Below, piece after piece: positions 16,609 to 25,763 of a stretch of 64,000 nt of DNA. The notes under the pieces were generated by a model. The model was not told where the DNA came from, made no database searches, and was given only the letters and a program-made list of their open reading frames with translations. Source of the DNA: CAWUFC02 sp963921335 (GTDB taxonomy: Bacteria; Pseudomonadota; Gammaproteobacteria; Pseudomonadales; Halieaceae); the NCBI GenBank assembly GCA_963921335.3, contig CAWUFC020000001.1, positions 1,612,001-1,676,000 of the forward strand, in the 5' to 3' direction. Position numbers and translations under genes: made by a program. The stretch's first letter is position 1; the number at the start of each line of letters is the position of its first letter.

Positions 16609-17580
16609 GTGGCGCGCTTTTTACTTTTTCTCCTGTTGTCCTTTGCATTGGCCGGTACCGCCAGCGCGGAGCTGCAGTTCTACGAACAAGTTGAGGTCAA
16701 CGGGCATCCCGGCTTCCAGTCTGCGTGGTCTGTGAGTGGCGAGCTCGACAAGGTCATCCTGGTGGTGCCGGGGTTTGATCTCGTCAACGATGAGCCACCT
16801 GCGCAGGCTTTCGAGGGCGTGCTGGGTCCAGTGGCCTGGTTTATCGGCTTATTTGGTTGGGACGTCATTTACTTCGAGTACGTGGACGGCGCCATTGATA
16901 TCAATGACAACGCCGACAACCTCTCGGTGTTTATCGATTATCTCAACAGCGTGGCGGAACCTGACTACCATCTCGCGCTGGTCGGCGGTTCTATGGGAGG
17001 TATCGTAGGGCGCACTCTGTTCGCCGCCCATAACGACAATCTCGGCGTGGATACCTTTATCACCATCGATTCCCCACACAAGGGCGTGATGCTGAGCACC
17101 TGGGTCAATGATTTGGCCGAGCTGGCGATTAATGTGCCCGCTGCACGCCAGATGCAATACGGCCACGCCGACTATCTCACCCACTATGGATGGTTAGAGT
17201 CGATAGAGCAAAGCGATGATTATCGTCAACGGGTGCTGGCGCCAATGTCTACATTGGCAATCACGCTCAGTGAACAAAAACCGGAGGGCTGGGTGCTGCC
17301 CTGGAGCGACGTGTTCCTGCACGGCCCCTACAAACCCGTGTCCTCCTACTTCGAGTTGGAGAGTCTGCGCTCAACATTCATTCCATACCATTCCGCGGCC
17401 ATGCTGGACGATGGCTCACTGGAGCGCAGCTTCGACCGTGATGGTGCCCGCTACCAGTACCGCTCGCTGATCGGTAGTTATTTCGATCGGGTGGTCACTA
17501 ACCCAAGGGATAAACACGGCGCGCCTGATCAGACTGTTGTGCAGGCGGTTCTGTTTGCCCTGGAGCACGGTCCGGATTAA
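16609..17580 (+). CDS. exported alpha/beta hydrolase (lipase-like)
   Basis: Alpha/beta-hydrolase with nucleophile elbow GGSMGG and preceding core VILVVPGFDLVND. I place the start at GTG 16609 (SD GGAAAAGG at 16599-16606), which gives a clean signal peptide (MARFLLFLLLSFALAGTASA) and 323 residues. TTG 16570 or ATG 16576 would add 11-13 residues, but TATGAT there looks more like a -10. Catalytic Asp and His are likely in the last third (FDRD, DKHGAPD). The closest fold is triacylglycerol lipase/esterase; the substrate is unknown. The MFS gene follows after 39 bp. Confidence 0.75.
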   Translation: MARFLLFLLLSFALAGTASAELQFYEQVEVNGHPGFQSAWSVSGELDKVILVVPGFDLVNDEPPAQAFEGVLGPVAWFIGLFGWDVIYFEYVDGAIDINDNADNLSVFIDYLNSVAEPDYHLALVGGSMGGIVGRTLFAAHNDNLGVDTFITIDSPHKGVMLSTWVNDLAELAINVPAARQMQYGHADYLTHYGWLESIEQSDDYRQRVLAPMSTLAITLSEQKPEGWVLPWSDVFLHGPYKPVSSYFELESLRSTFIPYHSAAMLDDGSLERSFDRDGARYQYRSLIGSYFDRVVTNPRDKHGAPDQTVVQAVLFALEHGPD

Positions 17581-17619
17581 TCCCAACGGCGTCACACGGC
17601 CTGTGCTAAGGTCGACGCC

Positions 17620-18843
17620 ATGCAATTTGCCTCCCTGCCGCTAAGCACTGCGCTCCGCCTGATCGGGCCCTTCGGCTTCGGTTTTTTCCTGTCCATGTTT
17701 ACCCGCACCCTGTCTAACATGGTGAAGCAGCCGATACAGTTGGAACTGGGTCTGGGGGAGGAGGCGGTTGGACTGGCTCTGGGCACCAGCTTTTTCCTGG
17801 CGTTTGGTCTGATGCAATTACCGGTGGGGGTGCTGGTCGACCGCTACGATCCGCGCAGGGTGAACGCGCTGATGTTTCTGCTGGCAGCAGTGGGCTCAGT
17901 AGTCATGGCCTTCTCCTACACCAGCCTCGGTCTGACCCTGGGTCGAGCCCTGATGGGTGTTGGCTTCGCCGCCGGGTTGATGGCTTCTCTGAAGATTTAT
18001 GCGATGTGGTTCCCGCGAGAAAAGCTGGTCACCCTCAATAGTGTGCAGTTCATGATCGGCGTGCTCGGCGCCTGGTGTGCCACCAAACCGGTGGAGTACA
18101 TGCTGGCGCATATGGACTGGCGAGACATTTACCTGATGTTCGCTGTCATTACCGTGCTGGCCGCCGCGATCATGATGACGGTGAGCCCACTGCGAGCACA
18201 TGACGGCCAGGTTCAAACCTTGGGTCAGCAATTACGGGGTCTGTTGGGCGTGTATCGGGACGCGTATTTCTGGCGTCTGGCTCCCTGGATGTTTGTCGCC
18301 ATGGGAATTTCCCAGGGTCTGAGTGCGTTGTACCTGTTCTCCTGGTTTACCGACGTGGCAGAGCAGCCCTCACCTTTAGCGGCCAGCAATGTGACACTGA
18401 TCACCCTGGTCTCGGTGTTGAATTTTGCACTATTGGGCCCCCTGTCTGAGTGGTTGGAGCGCCGCGGTCACAGTCCCCTGTTACTGCCGGTGGTGGCACA
18501 GCTGGGTGCGATCGTTTGTCTGGGTTTGCTGGCGGCGCAGGTGTTGGTGGCAGTTGTACCGCAATGGATCGCCTGGACGATGCTGGTGGGCACATCGACG
18601 CTAGCCTACGCGGTGCTGGCACGCAGCTTTCCACTGGAGCTGGTGGGGCGCGTGTATACCGCTTTTAACCTGTTGGGTTTTATGACCACGGCCCTGGTAC
18701 AGTGGTTTGTAGGCATGGTGCTCGACTCTTATCCCACCGCGCAGATCGCCGAGGGCTATCAGGTGGCATTTCTGGGGCTGATGCTACTATTGATGATTGC
18801 AGCGGGCTGGTTTGGTATCGCCAGCCGGCTCAGCAGACAATAA
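17620..18843 (+). CDS. MFS transporter
   Basis: 407-residue major facilitator with about 12 predicted membrane helices. The first loop signature GVLVDRYDPRRV between TM2 and TM3 is the MFS motif A. Long hydrophobic segments alternate with short loops and a middle cytoplasmic loop (LRAHDGQVQTLGQQLRG, about residues 190-206) divides the two halves. The substrate is not predictable. It lies between the lipase-like hydrolase and the Coq4 protein on the same strand, so an operon of three is possible. Confidence 0.9.
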   Translation: MQFASLPLSTALRLIGPFGFGFFLSMFTRTLSNMVKQPIQLELGLGEEAVGLALGTSFFLAFGLMQLPVGVLVDRYDPRRVNALMFLLAAVGSVVMAFSYTSLGLTLGRALMGVGFAAGLMASLKIYAMWFPREKLVTLNSVQFMIGVLGAWCATKPVEYMLAHMDWRDIYLMFAVITVLAAAIMMTVSPLRAHDGQVQTLGQQLRGLLGVYRDAYFWRLAPWMFVAMGISQGLSALYLFSWFTDVAEQPSPLAASNVTLITLVSVLNFALLGPLSEWLERRGHSPLLLPVVAQLGAIVCLGLLAAQVLVAVVPQWIAWTMLVGTSTLAYAVLARSFPLELVGRVYTAFNLLGFMTTALVQWFVGMVLDSYPTAQIAEGYQVAFLGLMLLLMIAAGWFGIASRLSRQ

Positions 18844-18852
18844 AAACAACTG

Positions 18853-19875
18853 GTGAACTGGATGCCTGATCTCACTGACTTCAAAGACAAGGTTGCCCCG
18901 GTGGAGCGGGCGACCCTGCGGGCGCAGGTAACTGCGGCCCGCGGCGGAGATACGGCCGCCCGGGAACAGGTGGCTGCAGCGCTGGTGTGGGCTGCTTTCG
19001 CCTGCCCGGATGCGACCCCGGCGGTCTATGACAACCTGGCCAGTGCGTGGCTCGGTCGCGGAGACTCGCCTGACATCGACTGCAACTTGCCCATGGCTCC
19101 GCTTAATGACGGGTTTTGGACTGAGTTTGCGGCCGTCGTGGACGGCGCTCATGAGGGCTATGACGCGACCGGTATTACAACCCGGGTTGCTGCCCTGGGT
19201 GGCGTGGTCGATGAGTCCTTCGGGGAGATCGCCGAGCAGCATGCTCGTAATCACCCGGGTGCAAAAGCGTCCCTGGTGAATCCGATTCCGGGCATGACCG
19301 ATATCGATATGCTGGGTTGTTGCCCGCCGGACAGTCTCGGTAAGACCTTGCACAGTATGATCGTCGAGAATGGTTATGATCTTGAGGTATTGGACAGGGA
19401 GGCCATCAAGCTATCAGAGCTGCCCCCCAGTCTGGCTTACCTCAATACCCGCATTCTGCAGATGCACGATGTCTGGCACCTGGTGGCCGGTTACCGGACA
19501 ACTGCGACGCATGAGATCGCTATTTCCGCGTTTCAGCTGGCCCAGTTTGGTCACAATTATTCGGCCATGTTCCTGGCCACGGTGACCAGCATTTCAATCT
19601 TCGTTGAGCCCCGTGGATTCAGCATGTTAATGCAGTTGATCAGCGAGGCCTGGCAGCATGGCAGAGCCACGCCGCCAATGATGGATATTGAATGGGAGCA
19701 GGAATGGGACAAGAGCTTGCCCGAAATTCGCCACGAGCACGCCATTCCCACCTACAGCAGTGTGCTGCCTGATACCCTTATGGAGGTCGCCGCTGGCGAC
19801 ATCGGCGGCTGGGAGCGTTGGAGGGTCGCGTTTCGGGTCTTGTTCCTTCGTTTTCGCGGCGCCTTACCGGCTTAA
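18853..19875 (+). CDS. Coq4-family protein
   Basis: About 340 residues with the Coq4 zinc signature HDVWHLVAGY, followed at the right distance by a conserved Glu in ATHEIAISAF and by GHNYSAMFLA. Coq4 is needed for ubiquinone synthesis in mitochondria, where it has been assigned an oxidative decarboxylation role; bacterial homologues are scattered and often lie outside ubi operons, as here. The N-terminal 100 residues are more divergent. The start is GTG 18853 or ATG 18862; no strong SD decides. It ends convergent with the FAD gene, overlapping 4 bp. Confidence 0.8.
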   Translation: MNWMPDLTDFKDKVAPVERATLRAQVTAARGGDTAAREQVAAALVWAAFACPDATPAVYDNLASAWLGRGDSPDIDCNLPMAPLNDGFWTEFAAVVDGAHEGYDATGITTRVAALGGVVDESFGEIAEQHARNHPGAKASLVNPIPGMTDIDMLGCCPPDSLGKTLHSMIVENGYDLEVLDREAIKLSELPPSLAYLNTRILQMHDVWHLVAGYRTTATHEIAISAFQLAQFGHNYSAMFLATVTSISIFVEPRGFSMLMQLISEAWQHGRATPPMMDIEWEQEWDKSLPEIRHEHAIPTYSSVLPDTLMEVAAGDIGGWERWRVAFRVLFLRFRGALPA

Positions 19876-21323
19876 TTGGAGGCGGCGGCGTGGTGGCCGG
19901 CGCGGCGCCCGAAAAAGGTCGATTCACCAATACAGGTGCCGCTGGAATAGCCTGCTCCATCCTGGGCGATATTCGAGGCGCAAGCACCGGCTGCATACAG
20001 GCCAACGATGGCTGAGCCATCTTCTCGCAGCACCTCGGCATCCGCTGAGACCCTCAAACCCCCGAGGGTAAAGCCCACGTAACCGGATTGATTCACACTG
20101 CATTGCAGCGCCGCGTAGGGCGCCTCACTTAGCGGTTGCAGCCAGTCACCGTACTTGTGGAACTCGGGGTCTTCGCCGTTTGCCGCATGGCCGTTGTAAC
20201 CGGTCAGGGTCTGCTGCAGGGCGCCTTCCGGCAGTTTCAGATCGGCTTCCATATCGGCCACCGTTTCCCAGGCATCTATGAGTTCCTGCATCCCGATCTC
20301 CGGCCGCCCAAAGGTCGCGTTGTCGCAAATCAGATAGGCAATGCCGTCAGGCTGGTCCAGACAGGCGTCCATGGTCTTGGCGTGGTAGCAGTCCTCGTTA
20401 ATAAAGCGCTTGCCGTGCTTGTTCACCAAAATGCCTTTCAGCAGGCTTTCCGGTGGATAGAAGGGCGCTGTAATCAGGGCGCCATCCATGTGCTCAGCCA
20501 CGCCTCCCACTGCCAGACCCATGTTAATGCCACCACCGTCGTCATTGGGGTTGCCCTGTTTGAACACTCCGGGCTGTGCCAGTTTGGGACAGTGCTCCTC
20601 AAGCATGGCCTGATTCATGGCAAAGCCACCTGCGGCAAGCACCACGCCCTTGCTGGCACGCACGTCGCGGGTTCCGCCAAAGTGGGTATAGCGCACACCC
20701 ACTGCGCGGCCATCCTCGGCCAGGATCAGCTGGCGAACTCGGGCATCAAATTCAAACTTCACGCCAACTTCTTCAGCTCGCGCGGTCAGGATGTGCATCA
20801 GCTTGCCACCGCCTTCACTGCCCACATGTTCAATCTTGTGACCCCGGGGTACGGCTTTCGCCACCTGGTTGACCGGCCAGGCCTTCTCATTGCCAGACCA
20901 GATCAGGCACTCGTCGGTGGGTTGTTCGTAATGCTTGGTCTTCCAGAATCCATTGTTAAATGGCACACCCTGTGCGGTCAGCCATTCAAAGTGAGCCACG
21001 CTGTTGTCGCAGTAAAGGCGTATCTTGTTCTCATCAGGCACCGGTGTATTTGCCAGCAGGTACTGGTACATATCTTCCACGGTGTCTTCAAAACCATTGG
21101 CGAGCTGCGGGGGGGTGCCGCCCCCCATGTAAAAGTGGCCGGTCGCGGCGCAGGTAGTGCCGCTAACACCGCTGGCACGTTCCAACACCAGCACCTCGGC
21201 GCCAACCTCGCAGGCGCCGATTGCAGCACAGGAGCCAGCAGCCCCAAAGCCGACAACCAATACCTCGGTCTGCCGATGCCATTGGTCGATGTCTTGTTCG
21301 CTAATCGGCGCGTAATCATCCAT
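19872..21323 (-). CDS. FAD-dependent dehydrogenase (fumarate reductase/KstD superfamily)
   Basis: 483 residues from the ATG at 21323 (a longer frame to 21407 has no support; AAGGAAA precedes this ATG). The dinucleotide-binding start is VLVVGFGAAGSCAAIGACE, with GGG segments and the second FAD signature GLYAAGACASNIAQ near the C-terminus. It is in the flavoprotein family of fumarate reductase and 3-ketosteroid dehydrogenase, but lacks the YPGPG element of true KstD. It probably oxidises a C-C bond next to a carbonyl. It is divergent from the dipeptidase (65 bp), and converges on the Coq4 gene. Confidence 0.85.
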   Translation of the reverse strand: MDDYAPISEQDIDQWHRQTEVLVVGFGAAGSCAAIGACEVGAEVLVLERASGVSGTTCAATGHFYMGGGTPPQLANGFEDTVEDMYQYLLANTPVPDENKIRLYCDNSVAHFEWLTAQGVPFNNGFWKTKHYEQPTDECLIWSGNEKAWPVNQVAKAVPRGHKIEHVGSEGGGKLMHILTARAEEVGVKFEFDARVRQLILAEDGRAVGVRYTHFGGTRDVRASKGVVLAAGGFAMNQAMLEEHCPKLAQPGVFKQGNPNDDGGGINMGLAVGGVAEHMDGALITAPFYPPESLLKGILVNKHGKRFINEDCYHAKTMDACLDQPDGIAYLICDNATFGRPEIGMQELIDAWETVADMEADLKLPEGALQQTLTGYNGHAANGEDPEFHKYGDWLQPLSEAPYAALQCSVNQSGYVGFTLGGLRVSADAEVLREDGSAIVGLYAAGACASNIAQDGAGYSSGTCIGESTFFGRRAGHHAAASN

Positions 21324-21388
21324 GCCTGCTGTTTCCTTTTTATTTGGCTGGGTTATCCTCAGCATAGTAAATCTGGTGGAACCAGCTT

Positions 21389-22561
21389 GTGAACAAGATC
21401 CTTTCAATCAGTCTCGCAGTTTTAATCCTTATACTGGCATTAGTGCTTTTACTGGTGCCTGCACGGCTGGAGCAGGGCACCAACCAGGTCAATGCGTATG
21501 AAGGGCCCCCGGCCTCAGTAGCGGCGCAGGCCCTGCACCAGACGCTGATTGTTGGTGACCTGCACACCGATACCTTGTTATGGCAACGCGACTTCACCCG
21601 TGAGTCAGATTACGGGCATGTTGATATACCCCGATTACAGGCGGGCAACGTCGCCATGCAGATGTTCACAGCGGTCACCCGCTCGCCGACGGGGCAAAAC
21701 TATGAGAGCAATTCCAGCCAGACCATGGACACGATCACGGCCCTGGCTCTGGTGCAGGCCTGGCCGTTACGAACCTGGGGTAGCCTGGCCGAGCGCGCCC
21801 TGTATCAGGCCGAGCGTTTGCATAAAGCAGCGGCAGAGCATCCCGAGCAGATCGCATTGGTGACCAATCAGTCAGAGCTGGCTGCCTGGCAGCTACGCCG
21901 TGAAGCCGGGGAGCCGGTGATCGCCGCGTTGCTGGGTACTGAGGGCTCCCATGCCCTCGATGGTGAGCTCGCCAATATTGATCGGCTGGTGGCGGCGGGT
22001 TACAGCATGGTGGGCCTACAGCATTTTTTCGACAATAAGCTCGGAGGCTCGCTTCACGGCCACTCGGGTGAGGGCTTAACAGACTTCGGTCGCAGTGCCG
22101 TCAAACGCATGCTCGAGCTCGAGATCATGATTGATGTGGCGCACTCTTCAGAGGCAGTGGTGCGCGAAGTGCTGGCCATGAGCGATCGCCCGCTGATCGT
22201 CAGCCATACCGGTTTCAATGGGCATTGTGATACGCCTCGCAATATCAGCGACGAGCTGATGGTTCAGATCGCTGATGCCGGTGGTTTGATCGGTGTCGGC
22301 TATTGGGACGCGGCGGTCTGTGACCCCAGTCCTGACGGGATCGTTTCCGCCATACGCTATGGTATTGACCTTCTAGGGCTAGAGCATGTCGCGCTGGGTT
22401 CGGATTACGATGGAGCGATTACCGCGCCCTTCGATACCTCACAGCTGGCCTTGTTGACCGATGCCATGCTGCGTGCGGAATTTACCGAAAAAGAAATACG
22501 TCTGGTGATGGGTGGCAATATGCTGCGTTTTCTCCAACAGCAGCTGCCAGAAGGAGAGTAG
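21389..22561 (+). CDS. M19 membrane dipeptidase
   Basis: 390-residue renal-dipeptidase-like zinc hydrolase. An N-terminal hydrophobic helix (residues 3-24) anchors or exports it. Zinc ligands are in GDLHTDTLLW (HxD), LLGTEGSHAL (bridging Glu), and the later His residues in VSHTGFNGHCD; the SDYDG loop closes the barrel. It cleaves dipeptides, sometimes with a D-residue. The start is GTG 21389. Its TAG is 2 bp before the cti ATG, so the two form an operon. Confidence 0.92.
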   Translation: MNKILSISLAVLILILALVLLLVPARLEQGTNQVNAYEGPPASVAAQALHQTLIVGDLHTDTLLWQRDFTRESDYGHVDIPRLQAGNVAMQMFTAVTRSPTGQNYESNSSQTMDTITALALVQAWPLRTWGSLAERALYQAERLHKAAAEHPEQIALVTNQSELAAWQLRREAGEPVIAALLGTEGSHALDGELANIDRLVAAGYSMVGLQHFFDNKLGGSLHGHSGEGLTDFGRSAVKRMLELEIMIDVAHSSEAVVREVLAMSDRPLIVSHTGFNGHCDTPRNISDELMVQIADAGGLIGVGYWDAAVCDPSPDGIVSAIRYGIDLLGLEHVALGSDYDGAITAPFDTSQLALLTDAMLRAEFTEKEIRLVMGGNMLRFLQQQLPEGE

Positions 22562-22563
22562 TG

Positions 22564-24798
22564 ATGCGATTTTGGAAGTTTCTCGGGTTGGCGCTGACCG
22601 CGTCTGCGCCGCTACAGGCAGCCCAGGATTATCCCGCTGAAATAAAACCCATCGTCGAACAGCGCTGCATGGTCTGCCACGGCTGTTATGACGCCCCCTG
22701 TCAGCTCAAGCTCGATGCCTACGAGGGGCTCAAACGTGGGGCCAGCAAAGACCTGGTCTACGAGGGTTCGCGCATCAAAACCGCCCAGCCTAGTCGGCTG
22801 CATTACGATGCACACAGCGTGGCCGAGTGGCGCGAGCGGGGCTTCTATCCGGTATTGTCCGAACAGGAAGCCCGTGACAGCACCCTCTACCGCATGCTGC
22901 AGCTGAAGAAAGACCACCCCTTGCCCGCCACCGGTGTGTTACCGGACAGCTTCGATTTTTCCCTCGCCCGCGACCAGCAATGTCCAAAACCTGAGGAAAT
23001 GGCAACCTATGAACAGGAGAAGCCACTGTGGGGCATGCCCTATGGGCTTCCTGGGTTGCCGGATAGTGAATTCAAAACCCTGAGTGACTGGGCTGCCTCC
23101 GGTGCTCAGGGGGTTGTGCGGGCTGAGCCCAGCGCATCGCAGCAGGCGGCTATTGAGGAGTGGGAAGCGTTTCTGAATGGCACCAGCAACAAAGAGCAGC
23201 TGATGGCTCGCTACATTTATGAGCACCTCTACATCGGCGCCCTGTATTTTGATCACCTCGACGAGCCGGGCTTTTTTGAGGTGGTGCGCTCAAGCACACC
23301 CACGGGACAGCCTATATAAGTCATTGCAACGCGTCGGCCTTTCGACGATCCAGGCCAGGACGGTTTGTACTATCGAATCCGCCCGATCGTGACCAGCACG
23401 CTGGTCAAACGACATATGCCCTATGCGCTCAGCCCCCAGCGCATGTCTCGCTGGCAGGCGCTGTTTTTAGAGCCGGACTACGAGGTGGCAGAGTTGCCTT
23501 CCTATGAACCGGTTGCTGCGGCTAACCCCTTCAAGACATTTAGTGCCCTGCCTATCAGTGCGCGCTACGAGTTTATGTTGGAAGAAGCCCAGTTCACGAT
23601 TATGGGCTTTATCAAAGGGCCGGTTTGTCGCGGCCAGGTGGCCATCAACGTTATCGAGGATCACTTCTGGGTCATGTTTATTGACCCGGCGTTGGAGGAC
23701 TCCGAGATCGATGCTGAATTTCTTGCCACGCAGGAGGACAACCTGATCCTGCCGGGGGTAGAGAAGGGCGCGCTTGGCTCCGTGCTGGGCTGGAACAAGT
23801 ACGCCAATGCCCAGAAACGATTCCTGCGAGCAAAGTCAGAGGCACTTGAGCAAATCGTTGACGAATATCAGATCAAGATTGATGAGAACCTTATTTGGGA
23901 CGGCGACGGCGATAACACCAACGCCAGTCTCACCGTGTTCCGTCACTTCGACAGCGCTTCGGTACACCGGGGCTTCATCGGTCAGGTTCCTAAAACCGCC
24001 TGGGTGATTGGCTATTCATTACTGGAGCGCATTCACTACCTGCTGGTGGCGGGTTTTGATGTCTACGGTAACCTGGGGCATCAGTTGGAAACGCGGTTGT
24101 ACATGGACTTCCTGCGTATGGAAGGCGAGTACAACTTCCTGGTGATGATGCCCGAAGAAGAGCGTCTGCGGCTGCGAGACTACTGGTATCGTGGCGCCAG
24201 CGAGCGAACCAAGGAGTACGTGATTGGGCGCCGCGCCTGGTTCGACCGCGACAGCGATATTGATTACAAAACTGACAATCCCAAGGCAGAACTGTTGCTG
24301 GAGATGCGCCAGCGCCTGGCCGGCGCCAGCAGCTCGGAGTACAACCTGGATAACGCGGTGCTGGCACGTTTGCAGCAGCGACCCGGACGGCATTTCAGCC
24401 ATATGCCCGAAATGGCATTTCTCGATGTGATTACCAGTGACGGTTCTGACAGTGTCTATACCCTGGTTCGAAACACAGGGCTCAGCAACGTGGCGCAGCT
24501 GTTTGAGGAAGACAAGCGACGCCTGCCTGATGAAGACAATATGACCGTCACCCGTGGGTTTGTGGGCTACTATCCCAACGCGTTCTTCCAGGTCACCGAG
24601 AGAGAGCTTCCGCGGTTTGTTGATGACGTGCTGTCGTTGGGCAGTGAAGCCGACTACGCCCAACTGATGGAGCGCTATGGGGTGCGTCGCAATGCACCCT
24701 ATTTCTGGGCGGTGAGTGACAAGCTACACCAGGTTCAGATGCAGCAAAAACCGATTCGGGGTGGGCTGTTCGACCTCAACCGCTACGAAAATCGTTAG
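22564..24798 (+). pseudogene. cti: fatty acid cis/trans isomerase (cti) broken by in-frame TAA
   Basis: The frame from ATG 22564 gives an exported heme protein start (signal peptide ending LQAAQ; heme site CMVCH followed by GCYDAPCQLKLDAYEG) that ends at TAA 23317-23319 after GQPI. The same frame resumes at once with VIATRRPFDDPGQ and runs 493 codons to 24798, carrying the rest of Cti. Cti proteins are one chain of about 750-770 residues; here 744 codons contain one stop. Cti turns cis into trans unsaturated fatty acids in the envelope under solvent or heat stress. A single substitution (or a consensus error) explains the break. A TTG at 23365 could restart translation, but without heme or export signal. 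Confidence 0.9.
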
Positions 24799-25760
24799 CG
24801 GCTGCTGGCTTCAAAAAACTGCCAGATGAGCTCGGCCGCCACGAAGTCCCGGCCATTGCCGCCGAGTAGTCTGGGCATGGTGTAGTCAGGGTGCGGGGCG
24901 GCGTGACCCCCGCCCATCACGCTGTATAAAGACACTGGCGGTTTACCCTAAGCTTTCCATTCCAGTACTTCAGTAATGGAGCCATCATTGGGATTGGTGT
25001 CCTGCAGCGTGCGTGCCAGCGGTGCCGTGTTGTGGCCCGCCAGCTCGGCAAAATAAGTGGCAGTGTCTACGCTGGATTCCACTTCCCCGCGATTGCCCAA
25101 TAGCCCAAACAGTGCAACGGTACCTCCCTCGTGAGGGTTCATGGTGTCGTTGCTGCCATTCATCAGCAAGAAAGCGACAGCTTTACCGGAGGTCGTGCAG
25201 TCCAGATTGGCAGGTATCGGGAGGTTGGTCGCTACCGGCGCCACCGCTGAGAAGACATCGGGCGCTTCAAGCCCCAGGCGCAATGCCATATTGCCGCCAT
25301 TGGACAGGCCAGTGGCGAAGACGCGGTTGGGATCTGCAGCGTGCGAGCCGACCAGCTCCGCAGCCACCGCCGATAGAAAACCCACATCATCAATACCCTC
25401 AGCCTTTGCGCTATAAGGGCCCTGTTTGCGACAGTCGTTCCAGTGGTTTTCAAATCCGGTCGGAAAAACCGGGATAAAACCGTGTACTTCTGCGAGCTGT
25501 TCAAATTCGTATGCGTAGGTCAGCCGGGCGCCATTGCCATCACCCATGGAGCCGTGAAGCACGAAAACAAGCGCGGGCGTCTCGGCGACATTGTCAGGCA
25601 GGTACCAGCTGTAGCTGCGCTCATGGCCGTCCCAGTTCAGCCTGGCCTGCTGCAGCGTGCCGGGTAATACCGGCTCACTGGGAAACCTGGCATACAGCAG
25701 ATAGCCGAATGCCAGCAATAACACCAGTATTGCTGCCAGTGTATAGCCGAGCAGGCGCAT
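24795..25760 (-). pseudogene. PHB depolymerase/feruloyl-esterase-like lipoprotein-type hydrolase broken by in-frame TAG
   Basis: Minus-strand frame of 321 codons. The N-terminus is a membrane/signal segment (residues 1-24), then VLHGSMGDG (oxyanion region), GLSNGGNMA (GxSxG nucleophile) and the catalytic Asp region NGSNDTMNPHEGG. TAG at 24950-24948 stops it after EWKA. The same frame continues with GKPPVSLYSVMGGGHAAPHPDY, which holds the catalytic His (GGGH), and ends with WQFFEASSR at 24795. The truncated product (270 residues) would lack the catalytic His and be inactive. It converges on cti with a 4-bp overlap. Confidence 0.88.
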
Positions 25761-25763
25761 GGC

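Noticed and set aside
20136..21392. 418-codon plus-strand frame
   Set aside because: Antisense to the FAD dehydrogenase at 19872-21323, without family signature; a codon-bias shadow.
23317..24950. Alternative genetic code or stop readthrough as Gln
   Set aside because: TAA, TAG and TGA all end intact genes in the window (for example aspS, the dipeptidase, ruvA). TAA is not a known selenocysteine or pyrrolysine codon, and no recoding element is visible.
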